Source: Caldifarciminota bacterium
GTDB lineage: Bacteria; Hydrothermota; 32-111; QNBC01
Length of the DNA: 19,932 nt
Direction of reading: 5' to 3'
Assembly: GCA_015486655.1 (NCBI GenBank)
Contig: WFRF01000210.1
Span: forward strand, 1 to 19,932
The notes under the pieces were generated by a model that saw nothing but the letters and a program-made list of their open reading frames with translations, did not search any database and was not told the DNA's origin. The position numbers were made by a program, and so were the translations under genes. Below are positions 11,345 to 19,245 of the stretch, piece after piece. Position 1 is the stretch's first letter. Every line of letters starts with the position of its first letter.

Positions 11345-13571
11345 TGCTTACTGGCCCAAAGAGATAAAATTTAAACCGCCGGAATTTTTAAAGAATCGAC
11401 AAACGATTATGGATCGATTTGCCGTTGTTAAGGATTTAATGGAATTGATTGAAATCGAACCGGAAATCGTTGACGACAGCTTAATTGATATTACGGAAAT
11501 AGTGTCCGACAGAGGTAAAGGTGTTGTTTTTGCCCCTTATGAGGTAAAATCCGTTTATCTGATGAACAATTACTTTATTAAGATGTACGGGATAGCAAAA
11601 AGATCCGAATATAAAGCTTTTTCCAATCTTATTCTCAATATGGAAAATTATCCCGTAATTTCCAAGAAAATAGAAGAGATCTTTGATTCCCAGTTTGAAA
11701 TCAAAAACAATGCCTCTCCCGCATTGAAATTCATTAGAAAACAGATTAAGCAAAAAGAAGCAATTTTGCAAAAACGGTTAGAGAGCTTTATGAAAAAGCA
11801 CAAAGACGATTTGCAGGAAGAAATAATAACGGTTAGAGAGGGGCGATATGTTATACCGGTGAAGAGAGAGTTCCGATCCAAAGCAGGCGGTGTTGTACAC
11901 GGAATTTCCAATACGGGAAACACCCTTTTTGTAGAGCCGCCCTTTGCGGTTGATATAAATAATGATGTAAGAACGTTAAAGTTAGAGGAAAAGCAGGAAA
12001 TATATAAAATATTGCTTAATTTAACTCATTTTATTCTGAAGTTTAAAGACGCTATCGTAAGAAATATGCTGATTACCAAGGAACTTATTGAGTATATTTC
12101 CATTGCGAGATATGCGAGAGATTACAAATGTACGGTACCCGAATTCAGCTCGGAAGATGAAATTCGAATAATTAACGGAAGACATCCGGTTTTGTTGAGC
12201 GGTAACAAAAAAATAGTACCGATAACCATTGATATTCCAAAGGGGATAAATACCGTTGTAATCAGCGGACCTAATGCGGGAGGAAAAACGGCTACACTTA
12301 AATTAATCGGTATATTTTCGTTGATGTTTCAATCGGGAATCCCCATTCCCTCGGATAACGGTACTATGCTACCGGTTTTTGATAATGTATTTGCCGATAT
12401 CGGCGATGATCAATCGGTGGCTGAAAGTGTATCAACATTTACCGCACACATGATGCATTTGAAAGAGATTCTTAAAATGACTTCCGAACATTCCCTTGTT
12501 CTTTTGGACGAGTTGGGTTCCAGCACGGCACCTCGGGAAGGTGCCGCACTTGCAATTGCCATATTGAAAAAATTGAAGGAAAGATCGGCAAAAACTTTTG
12601 TAACGACTCATTTTGACGAAATAAAACAGTTTGCATCCAAATCGGAGGATTCGTTGAATTTAGCCATGGGTTTTGATATAAAAGAAGGTATACCCACTTA
12701 TCATATTTTCGAGGGTGTGCCGGGTTCTTCATATGCTTTTTCCATTGCGAAAATGGTGGGCTTTGATGAAGATGTTATAGATGAGGCTGAAAAACAGGTA
12801 GGTAAAGAATCCGTTTCAAAGGAAAGTGATTTTGTGGGATTTCAGGAGAAATTGAAAGAACTTGAGAGGAAGGAGCAACTGCTAAACGAGAAATTGACAT
12901 ACTATGATAAGATGACCGAGAAATATGAATCCAAGTTGAAAGGGGCAAAAAAAGATGCTAAAGAGATAGTGGAGAGAGCCAAAGTAGAAAAAGAGAAACT
13001 TCTGAATGCTACACGTAAAGAAATTGAAAAATTGGTTAAAGAGATCAGAGAGAGCAACGCTTCCAAAGAATCGATTAAAAAGGCACGCAAACAATTGACA
13101 CCGAAGAAAGAAAAACAAAAATCTGAAAGACAAATCGAAGTCAATCCGGGAGACTATGTTAGATTGAAAAACATGAGCGGAGTGGGATGCATTAAAAATG
13201 TTTCAAAAGGTAAAGTTATTGTTGATATGGACGGTACATCCTATACGGTTCCCAAAGATTCGGTTGTCGAAGTGTTAAGTGACTACAAAAAACCCGTAAA
13301 AGGTGTTACGGTGAAATTAAAGGAAAGGAGAGAGATGAACTTTGATCTTGATATAAGAGGAAAAAGGGTGGGCGAAGGAATCAATATCGTTGACAGATAT
13401 ATAGATGATGCCATGATTACGGGGGTTGAGAAATTTAGAATTATACACGGTAAAGGAACAGGTGCATTAAAAAATGCTATTTATAAATTGTTAAAAAATG
13501 ACAAAAGGGTATCCTCTTTCTATGCCGATGAAGGGCCGGGCGGAGACGGATGTACCATTGTGGAGTTATGA
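11286..13571 (+). CDS. mutS2: Endonuclease MutS2 (Smr-domain MutS homologue)
   Basis: A 761-aa ABC-type ATPase. MutS2 restricts homologous recombination in some bacteria and acts on collided ribosomes in Bacillus subtilis. Order: an all-helical core with lever and clamp (about 1-310; N-terminus ALEYQRILEIISAY as in the family), ATPase with Walker A GPNAGGKT 328-335, an Asp/Glu Walker B (D408, E409 in LVLLDELGSS) and TTHF just after, a coiled coil of about 500-615, a KOW-like stretch about 617-665, and a C-terminal Smr domain with LDIRGK (688-693) and HGKGTG (721-726), the putative nuclease motifs. The MutS mismatch-recognition domain is absent, as expected. The ATG at 11286 lies in the end of cvpA with a weak ribosome site, so translational coupling is likely. 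Confidence 0.95.
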   Translation: MYRKPTIEALEYQRILEIISAYWPKEIKFKPPEFLKNRQTIMDRFAVVKDLMELIEIEPEIVDDSLIDITEIVSDRGKGVVFAPYEVKSVYLMNNYFIKMYGIAKRSEYKAFSNLILNMENYPVISKKIEEIFDSQFEIKNNASPALKFIRKQIKQKEAILQKRLESFMKKHKDDLQEEIITVREGRYVIPVKREFRSKAGGVVHGISNTGNTLFVEPPFAVDINNDVRTLKLEEKQEIYKILLNLTHFILKFKDAIVRNMLITKELIEYISIARYARDYKCTVPEFSSEDEIRIINGRHPVLLSGNKKIVPITIDIPKGINTVVISGPNAGGKTATLKLIGIFSLMFQSGIPIPSDNGTMLPVFDNVFADIGDDQSVAESVSTFTAHMMHLKEILKMTSEHSLVLLDELGSSTAPREGAALAIAILKKLKERSAKTFVTTHFDEIKQFASKSEDSLNLAMGFDIKEGIPTYHIFEGVPGSSYAFSIAKMVGFDEDVIDEAEKQVGKESVSKESDFVGFQEKLKELERKEQLLNEKLTYYDKMTEKYESKLKGAKKDAKEIVERAKVEKEKLLNATRKEIEKLVKEIRESNASKESIKKARKQLTPKKEKQKSERQIEVNPGDYVRLKNMSGVGCIKNVSKGKVIVDMDGTSYTVPKDSVVEVLSDYKKPVKGVTVKLKERREMNFDLDIRGKRVGEGINIVDRYIDDAMITGVEKFRIIHGKGTGALKNAIYKLLKNDKRVSSFYADEGPGGDGCTIVEL

Positions 13572-14068
13572 TGAAATGTTTGTTCAATGTTAAAAATCTA
13601 AAGATTGATAAGAACGGCAAATTTGTAATAGAACTGACAGAGGAAGAGCGTATTAAGATAAAAAGGACAAAAGAAGAGTTGCAAAATATTGAAATAGTGC
13701 CCGAATTCAGGGAAGATTTTGAAAAGGTTATACCGGCAATAGCTTTGATGCATCATGCATATTCGCTTGTAAGAGGCTTTTTAAAAGAGGGAGAAAAATC
13801 GTATATGGAAAGAGCAATCACGGCAATTTCCAAAGCTTATTTGATATATCCGTTGCCGATCTATCTCTATGATTTAGGGAGATTCTTTGAATACAATGGC
13901 GATTACAATTCGGCGAAACAATCATATATGGATTATATTGAGTCGGAAAAGTCTTATACTCCGGGCAGATTCGATGAGATGCTGATAAAGGACCACGATA
14001 TAAATTTCATTATGAACGATGCAAAAGAACGAATAAAAAAAATCGAAAGAGGTGAAAGTGAAAAGTAA
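13571..14068 (+). CDS. Hypothetical TPR-like protein downstream of mutS2
   Basis: A 165-aa soluble protein with no recognised family. The mutS2 stop is embedded in ATGATGA; of the two ATGs, 13571 has better spacing to GGAG. Residues 1-40 are a beta-like, charged start (FNVKNLKIDKNGKFVIELTEEER). From about residue 52 there is a helical part with paired helices: KVIPAIALMHHAYSLVRGFL, ERAITAISKAYLIYPLPIYL and DLGRFFEYNGDYNSAKQSYM, the last two having the shape of a TPR unit. It may be a protein-binding scaffold. It overlaps the next small gene by 11 nt. The tight position after mutS2 suggests co-expression, but no shared function is shown. Confidence 0.7.
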   Translation: MKCLFNVKNLKIDKNGKFVIELTEEERIKIKRTKEELQNIEIVPEFREDFEKVIPAIALMHHAYSLVRGFLKEGEKSYMERAITAISKAYLIYPLPIYLYDLGRFFEYNGDYNSAKQSYMDYIESEKSYTPGRFDEMLIKDHDINFIMNDAKERIKKIERGESEK

Positions 14069-14225
14069 AAATTGTATTGACGGGGAAATATTCAGTGAGC
14101 TGGTTGATTTTAACGGAGAGAAATACGAGCATATAGGATTTAGAGATCCGAACGGCAAGTTCGGTGAACTCCTGGAAAAATTGCTTGGGAAAAAGGTCAA
14201 AATTTGTATAGAAGTTATCGAGTAA
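14058..14225 (+). CDS. Small 55-aa conserved-looking protein
   Basis: A short frame in the gap between the TPR-like gene and the racemase gene. GTG at 14058 follows GAGG by five bases and the frame ends at TAA 14223-14225. The product is MKSKNCIDGE..., then FSELVDFNGEKYEHIGFRDP (12-31), NGKFGELLEKLLGKKVK and ICIEVIE at the end. The alternating beta-type strands, the glycines and the closing KVKICIEVIE give it the look of a compact beta-barrel or subunit-like fold. I cannot name a family. Support comes from the ribosome site, the tight overlap with the upstream gene and the almost exact filling of a 161-nt gap in a run of overlapping genes. Confidence 0.6.
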   Translation: MKSKNCIDGEIFSELVDFNGEKYEHIGFRDPNGKFGELLEKLLGKKVKICIEVIE

Positions 14226-14229
14226 ACCA

Positions 14230-14931
14230 ATGAAAACAATCGGGCTTATAGGGGGAATGACATGGCTTTCCACATTTGAATATTACAGGATAATAAATAC
14301 ACTCGTTTCAAACAGGTTAGGGGATAACCATTCGGCAAGGATAGTTTTATACAGTTATGATTTTAATTCAATATTTGGAAAGCAGTTTGAAGGCGATTGG
14401 AGAGGTTTAAGCGTTATCATACGGAAAACCGCCGAAAGTCTTCTGAAAGTCGGTGCGGATTTTATTGTACTTTCATCTGTTACGATTCATAAAGCTTTGG
14501 ATTTTATTCCCGAAAAACGAGGATTGCCTATTCTTGACATAAGAGATGCCGTAGGAAAGAAAATAGTGGCTAATAACATTGAAAAGGTAGGACTTGTAGG
14601 AACATCAATTACAATGACTGACGGATTTTTTACAAATTATCTGCTTGAAAAATACGATATTAAAACAATAATTCCGGAGGAGAATGAAATTAGGGCAATC
14701 GACGATATAATATTTAAAGAGATAGCAAATGGGATTATAAAAGACGAGTCAAAATACACCCTTGATAAAATAATTAAAAATTTGTTGAAAAAAGGAGCGG
14801 AAGGAATAATTCTCGGATGCACCGAATTGCATATGTTGACGGAAGAAAACAAAGCTGTCGGATTTTATGATTCCATGAAAATACATGCCGAAAGTGCGGC
14901 GATTAAAGCAATGGATGATAGAAATGGATAA
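14230..14931 (+). CDS. Aspartate/glutamate racemase family protein lacking the first catalytic cysteine
   Basis: A 233-aa protein of the Asp/Glu racemase superfamily (RacX/YgeA-type). Motifs: GLIGGMTWLSTFEYYR (5-20), GADFIVLSSVTIHKALD (75-91), KVGLVGTSITMTDGF (119-133) and EGIILGCTELHML (191-203). Family racemases use two cysteines, one in a CNT or similar motif in the first half and one in GCTE in the second. Here C197 in GCTE is present, but the first position is Ser (S83, with S82 before it) and the usual Asn is Val84. An E. coli relative is reported with Thr at this site, so activity is not excluded. Substrate is unknown; D-amino acid supply for peptidoglycan is possible. The ATG lies 4 nt after the small gene. 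Confidence 0.88.
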   Translation: MKTIGLIGGMTWLSTFEYYRIINTLVSNRLGDNHSARIVLYSYDFNSIFGKQFEGDWRGLSVIIRKTAESLLKVGADFIVLSSVTIHKALDFIPEKRGLPILDIRDAVGKKIVANNIEKVGLVGTSITMTDGFFTNYLLEKYDIKTIIPEENEIRAIDDIIFKEIANGIIKDESKYTLDKIIKNLLKKGAEGIILGCTELHMLTEENKAVGFYDSMKIHAESAAIKAMDDRNG

Positions 14932-15271
14932 AATGGCATACTGCGGCTTTGATTGTACAAGATGTCCCCTATATTTGCTGTCAAAAGGGAATATCGATGC
15001 CGGCAGAAGGGAGGGAATAGTAAGGGATTTGTTAAATGAGTACAACGGTCTGAAAGAGGAAGATCTTTACTGTGACGGTTGTAAATCCGGAAGAAGGTTA
15101 TTTCCCTTTTGCAGTGATTGTTATATAAGGAAATGTTGTATGTCAAAGGGAATAGAGAATTGTTCGGAATGCAGTGAGTTCCCCTGCAAAGAATTAGTGA
15201 AAATTTTCTCGGATTTTCCCAAGGGACTTGAACATTTAAGAAAAATGAGAAACAAAAATATTGAAACATAA
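14924..15271 (+). CDS. DUF3795 cysteine-rich protein
   Basis: A 115-aa protein that starts MDKMAYCGFDCTRCPLYLLS, the signature of the DUF3795 family. The start is ATG 14924, overlapping the racemase stop by 8 nt, with GGATGA upstream. Twelve cysteines occur in pairs and clusters: C7, C11, C14, then C50/C53, C63/C66, C71/C72, C80/C83 and C88. The spacing suggests zinc or Fe-S binding. The family is widespread in anaerobes but has no established function. It ends the run of genes begun at rpsU; a 41-nt gap and a new strong ribosome site follow. Confidence 0.88.
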   Translation: MDKMAYCGFDCTRCPLYLLSKGNIDAGRREGIVRDLLNEYNGLKEEDLYCDGCKSGRRLFPFCSDCYIRKCCMSKGIENCSECSEFPCKELVKIFSDFPKGLEHLRKMRNKNIET

Positions 15272-15291
15272 CGGTGGATTAGTCGTATAAG
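15261..15291 (+). promoter_or_regulatory. Weak candidate promoter before the transglutaminase pair
   Basis: TTGAAA (15261-15266) and TATAAG (15286-15291) are 19 bases apart, 22 bases before the ATG at 15313. The spacing is long, so read-through from upstream is equally possible. Confidence 0.3.
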
Positions 15292-15312
15292 ATAAATAAA
15301 CAGGAGGTATGA

Positions 15313-17265
15313 ATGAAAAGATGGCTTACTATGAAGAGATTGTTAACATTTATTATGGTTTTTTCAGTAACAGTCGTTTTATATGGGAATAAAACGGATG
15401 TAAATAAATGGCAGAGTGTTACGAAAAAGAAATATCCCAATGCACATGAGGTGCTTTTAAATGAATTTATAAAGACAAAATATGACACACTGGGAAAGTA
15501 TAAGGCAAATGATGATGTTTATTTAAAGATTCTTGATGAAAAAGGGTTACAGGAAAATCAGGTTTTAAAATTGCAATATGACAGATCATACGGGAAATAT
15601 GATGTAGAAAAAGTGGAATTGATTAAACCCGACGGAAAACATATTGAGATTAACGTAAAACTCAATATGAAAGATCAAGTTGCTCCCGGTGGAGCTAGTA
15701 TGAATATATATGACCCCAATGAGCGCCTTATTACTATTCAAATACCGGGAATTAATGTTGGAGATATATTACATTATGAGATCAAATATAAAGAATTTAA
15801 CCCAAGGCAGAAGGGACAATTCTCCGATTTTGAATTTGGTCAATATAAATATCCTTACTTGCATATGAAATATGTCCTTATTGCTCCAAAAACTGATCCG
15901 CTTAAGAAGTTTGTGATTTTAGACGGGATTAAATCTCATTATGATACTTCCACGGTTAAAACAGACAGCACGATAATTTATACATTTGAAGTACATGATG
16001 TTCCCCAAATTATCCCCGAACCGTCAATGCCATCCATTACAAGAGTTGCCATGAGAATGTTGGTTTCTACCATCGGTAGTTGGAAAGTCATTTCAAGATG
16101 GAATTACAATCTTGTACAAAAGCATTTGAAAATAAATGAAGATATAAGGAAAAAAGTTGATGAACTTACAAAAGGTAAAACCGACGAAATATCAAAGATT
16201 AGAGCAATCTTTTTCTACGTATCCAGAAACATAAGATACATGGGAGTAACAACGGAGAAAAACAAACCGGGCCTTGAGCCGCATGATGTGGTTTATACAT
16301 TTGAAACGGGGACCGGTGTATGCAGAGACAAAGCGGCATTAATTGTAGCGATGTTGAGATATGCTGGTATAGATGCAAATCCTGTCCTTTTCTCCGTAGG
16401 ACCTAAACTGGATAAAGAAGTTCCATTGGATTATTTTAATCATGAAATCGCAGGTGTTCGCCTTAAGAACGGGAAAGAAATTCTTATTGATCCGACGGAT
16501 GAAACAGGCAATACGTTGTTTCCTCAATATGAAGCTGATATGAGTTATCTGTTATGTACAAAAGAAGGCGATACACTTAAAACGAGTCCTTTTATACCTG
16601 CCAAGGTAAACAATATTAATGTAAAAACGGATGTTGTTTACAAAAGCAATAAGTTTTATTGTAACAGTACAATTACTTTTTACGGTATAAATGATAATAT
16701 TTTCAGGGGGTATTTTGCCCGTTTGAATAGGAATAGACTTGAAGAGTTCATAAACTCAATTGTCAAAAAGGTGGCAACCGATTCGAAAGTTGACACATTT
16801 GAGGTCTTACCGAAGAATTTGCTCGGCTCCAGAGAGCATCTGAGAATTAAAATACAATATGTAGTTAACGATCCTACGGTGGGAGATAAAAATATCAGAA
16901 TGTTTCAACTTCCGTTTATCGGAAGCAAGATAGGTATATTCAAATGGGCTCTCGGTGATATAAGTTTGAGAGAAAGACACTATCCTTTTAAAGCACATTT
17001 TACGTCTTCTTTGTCGGAAAATGTTACTTTTAAAGATATGAATACCGGCAAGTTGAAAGTTCTGTATATGCCGTCTAAAATCACAATAGATAAAGACGGT
17101 TATACATATAAATCATTGTCGGATATTAACGGTAATACAATAAATGTAAAAAAATATTATGCCATAGACAAATTGGAATATTCGCCGAAAGAATATAAGA
17201 GGTTAAAAAAATACTTAAAAGAGGGCGAAAATAACAATAAAAAGTATATAATCATAAAAGAATGA
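15313..17265 (+). CDS. Exported DUF3857/transglutaminase-like protein, triad intact
   Basis: A 650-aa protein with a signal sequence (MKRWLTMKRLLTFIMVFSVT, cleavage near 25). Residues about 40-235 look like the DUF3857 beta-rich domain (YPNAHEVLLNEFIKTKYDTL, then PGINVGDILHYEIKYKE). A transglutaminase-like core spans about 275-400: IRAIFFYVSRNIRYMG (297-312), Cys337 in GVCRDKAALIVAML, His377 in FNHEIAGV and Asp393 in LIDPTDE make a complete Cys-His-Asp triad. A beta-rich C-terminal half follows. Such proteins may act as periplasmic or surface proteases or amide-bond enzymes, but the substrate is unknown. AGGAGG lies 5 bases before the ATG. The next gene starts 13 nt downstream and encodes a paralogue. 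Confidence 0.9.
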   Translation: MKRWLTMKRLLTFIMVFSVTVVLYGNKTDVNKWQSVTKKKYPNAHEVLLNEFIKTKYDTLGKYKANDDVYLKILDEKGLQENQVLKLQYDRSYGKYDVEKVELIKPDGKHIEINVKLNMKDQVAPGGASMNIYDPNERLITIQIPGINVGDILHYEIKYKEFNPRQKGQFSDFEFGQYKYPYLHMKYVLIAPKTDPLKKFVILDGIKSHYDTSTVKTDSTIIYTFEVHDVPQIIPEPSMPSITRVAMRMLVSTIGSWKVISRWNYNLVQKHLKINEDIRKKVDELTKGKTDEISKIRAIFFYVSRNIRYMGVTTEKNKPGLEPHDVVYTFETGTGVCRDKAALIVAMLRYAGIDANPVLFSVGPKLDKEVPLDYFNHEIAGVRLKNGKEILIDPTDETGNTLFPQYEADMSYLLCTKEGDTLKTSPFIPAKVNNINVKTDVVYKSNKFYCNSTITFYGINDNIFRGYFARLNRNRLEEFINSIVKKVATDSKVDTFEVLPKNLLGSREHLRIKIQYVVNDPTVGDKNIRMFQLPFIGSKIGIFKWALGDISLRERHYPFKAHFTSSLSENVTFKDMNTGKLKVLYMPSKITIDKDGYTYKSLSDINGNTINVKKYYAIDKLEYSPKEYKRLKKYLKEGENNNKKYIIIKE

Positions 17266-17278
17266 AGGAGTTGAAAAG

Positions 17279-19198
17279 ATGAAAAGAAAAAAGATAGTGT
17301 GGCTGTTTGCCGTTGCGATATTTACTTTTGTATCTGTTAATGCATCCGTAACAAAAAGCGATGAGAGCATTTACAATGCAAAAATTGACCTTTCAAAGTA
17401 TCCTAATTCTTCAGCAGTTGTTCTTTATGATTATACTAAAATTATAGTGAACAAAGATTTGAGTTATAAAAAAGTAAGAAGAGTTGTTACAAAGGTGTTA
17501 AATTACAGAGGGAAAAAGGAAAGTTCCGAAAGGAGAATATATTTTGACAGACGGTTTGAAAATGTAGCCATAAACAGATCAATAACGGTTAAAAAAGACA
17601 ATGGCAATTTCAAAGTGATTCCTACGGATAAAAATGCCATCAGATTATTGGATGCTCCTTACGAATCCGGTTACATGGATTATGCTGTTCATAAAATGGA
17701 AGTAGTTGCATTTTCCAATGTTGAAACGGGAGATATCGTCGATATTAAATACTCGGTAAATAATATGAAAAAACAACCGTTTTCGAAAAAGGTCTTTTTC
17801 GGTTATAAAGAACCCATATACAAAATGCATTATGAAATAGTATTACCGAAAGGGGTTAAAATAACTTTCAATAAGCCTGACGGGATAATATTTAAAGATA
17901 AGATTGTAGATGGAAAAAGAATTCTTACCTGGGATGCAACAGACCTTCCGCAGATTTTATCCGAACAAAACAAACCTGAAAATGATTTGATAGTACCGAC
18001 GCTGTATGTATCTTTTTATAAGAGTTGGGATGAATTTAAAAACGGATTAATGAACCAGTACAATAAGAGCATTCAGGCAGACAGTATGGTGGAAAATCTT
18101 GTAAACAGTATTGTGTTACCGACAGATAATAAAATGAACAAAGTTAAAAAAATTGCCACCTATCTTGCCAAGAACATTTCGAGTATGAATGTAGAGAGCC
18201 TTGAAGATTTTAAAATTCGTTCTGCCGATGATGTAATTAAAAGCGGTTATGCAGCTTCTTTCGATAGGATTGCCCTTTTCCTGAGTATGATGAAAGTCAT
18301 TGGAGTGAAGGGATATCCTGTTGCAGTAGGTCCCGAATTGCTATACTGGAACGGTGAAAAAGATTACATACAAACAGAGGATTTCCAAAAGATGATAGCC
18401 AAAATAATTATCGGTAAAAAGGAATATTTTGTCGATCCTTCGAATGAATTCTACCCTATCGGTTACACGGCGGATGAGAACAGGGTAGGGCTTACGATAT
18501 GTTCGGGAGATATAAAGTTTGTTAAAATTAAAAACTTAAAAGATTTCTCGGACAGAGAAGAAGTCACATACGATATTGTCATATCCGAAAACGGGACGGC
18601 TCTAATTACCGAAAAACATGTTTTTTGGGGCGGAAGAGCAGTTGAGATGCGCAAAAAATATAAATATATGACACCAATACAAAAAATGCAAGACTATCAA
18701 AAAATGCTGGGGAGTATATCCGAGAATGTCGAACCCGTCAGCAAGAAAATGTCCATTGATTTGAGTTATCCGGTTAAAATGTCTTTCACATACAAATATG
18801 CAAATTACGCCGTTAGAGAGGGAAAGTTCGTATATTTTGATATCCCATCCGGTTTATCTCCCTTTAGGCTGATTAAAGGCCCCTCACAAAGACATTATTC
18901 TTTTGTTTCGCCGAAGAACGATTTTCTTTTATACGATATAAGAATTAAGTATCCTAAATCGTTAATCCCCATTATCTTACCCAAAAATATGAATTTGGAC
19001 AAGGAAGTGTTTGAGGTAAGTAGAAAAATAGATTCGGGTGCCGGATACTTAAATATAAAAGATATGATTATTGAGCATTATGGTGTTGTTACCAAAGATA
19101 ACTACGGGACATTTTACAAACAGGATGTAAAACTTTCACACCCCAGATTTTACAAAGTTTTACTCAGGAAAAGAAATAAGTTTCTCGGAATATTTTAA
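17279..19198 (+). CDS. Exported DUF3857/transglutaminase-like paralogue, catalytic residues lost
   Basis: A 639-aa paralogue of the preceding gene, starting after AGGAG (signal sequence KIVWLFAVAIFTFVSVNA). The same layout is seen: DUF3857-like region about 35-240 (YPNSSAVVLYDYTKIIVNKD), a fold-matching region about 280-395 and a beta-rich C-terminal half. Aligning on shared residues, GVCRDKAAL of copy one meets AASFDRIAL (C replaced by S327), and FNHEIA meets FQKMIA (H replaced by K371), while the Asp (D386 in VDPSNE) remains. NIRYMGV likewise becomes NISSMNV. It therefore cannot use the usual cysteine mechanism and is probably a pseudoenzyme, regulator or structural partner of the first copy. 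A terminator follows within 10 nt. Confidence 0.85.
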   Translation: MKRKKIVWLFAVAIFTFVSVNASVTKSDESIYNAKIDLSKYPNSSAVVLYDYTKIIVNKDLSYKKVRRVVTKVLNYRGKKESSERRIYFDRRFENVAINRSITVKKDNGNFKVIPTDKNAIRLLDAPYESGYMDYAVHKMEVVAFSNVETGDIVDIKYSVNNMKKQPFSKKVFFGYKEPIYKMHYEIVLPKGVKITFNKPDGIIFKDKIVDGKRILTWDATDLPQILSEQNKPENDLIVPTLYVSFYKSWDEFKNGLMNQYNKSIQADSMVENLVNSIVLPTDNKMNKVKKIATYLAKNISSMNVESLEDFKIRSADDVIKSGYAASFDRIALFLSMMKVIGVKGYPVAVGPELLYWNGEKDYIQTEDFQKMIAKIIIGKKEYFVDPSNEFYPIGYTADENRVGLTICSGDIKFVKIKNLKDFSDREEVTYDIVISENGTALITEKHVFWGGRAVEMRKKYKYMTPIQKMQDYQKMLGSISENVEPVSKKMSIDLSYPVKMSFTYKYANYAVREGKFVYFDIPSGLSPFRLIKGPSQRHYSFVSPKNDFLLYDIRIKYPKSLIPIILPKNMNLDKEVFEVSRKIDSGAGYLNIKDMIIEHYGVVTKDNYGTFYKQDVKLSHPRFYKVLLRKRNKFLGIF

Positions 19199-19206
19199 TA
19201 AAAAAA

Positions 19207-19231
19207 GGGAGCTTTTAAGCTCCCTTTTTTT
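19207..19231. terminator. Bidirectional rho-independent terminator
   Basis: GGGAGCTT (19207-19214), TT, AAGCTCCC (19217-19224); in practice a 7-bp stem with loop TTTA. Six A precede it and seven T follow (19225-19231), so it serves the plus-strand pair and the convergent gene ending at 19246. Confidence 0.9.
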
Positions 19232-19245
19232 ATTCGCTCTTTTAT

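Noticed and set aside
14230..14931. Calling the racemase-like protein glutamate racemase MurI
   Set aside because: The motif order and length fit the RacX/YgeA aspartate/glutamate racemase group, and the first catalytic residue is not Cys.
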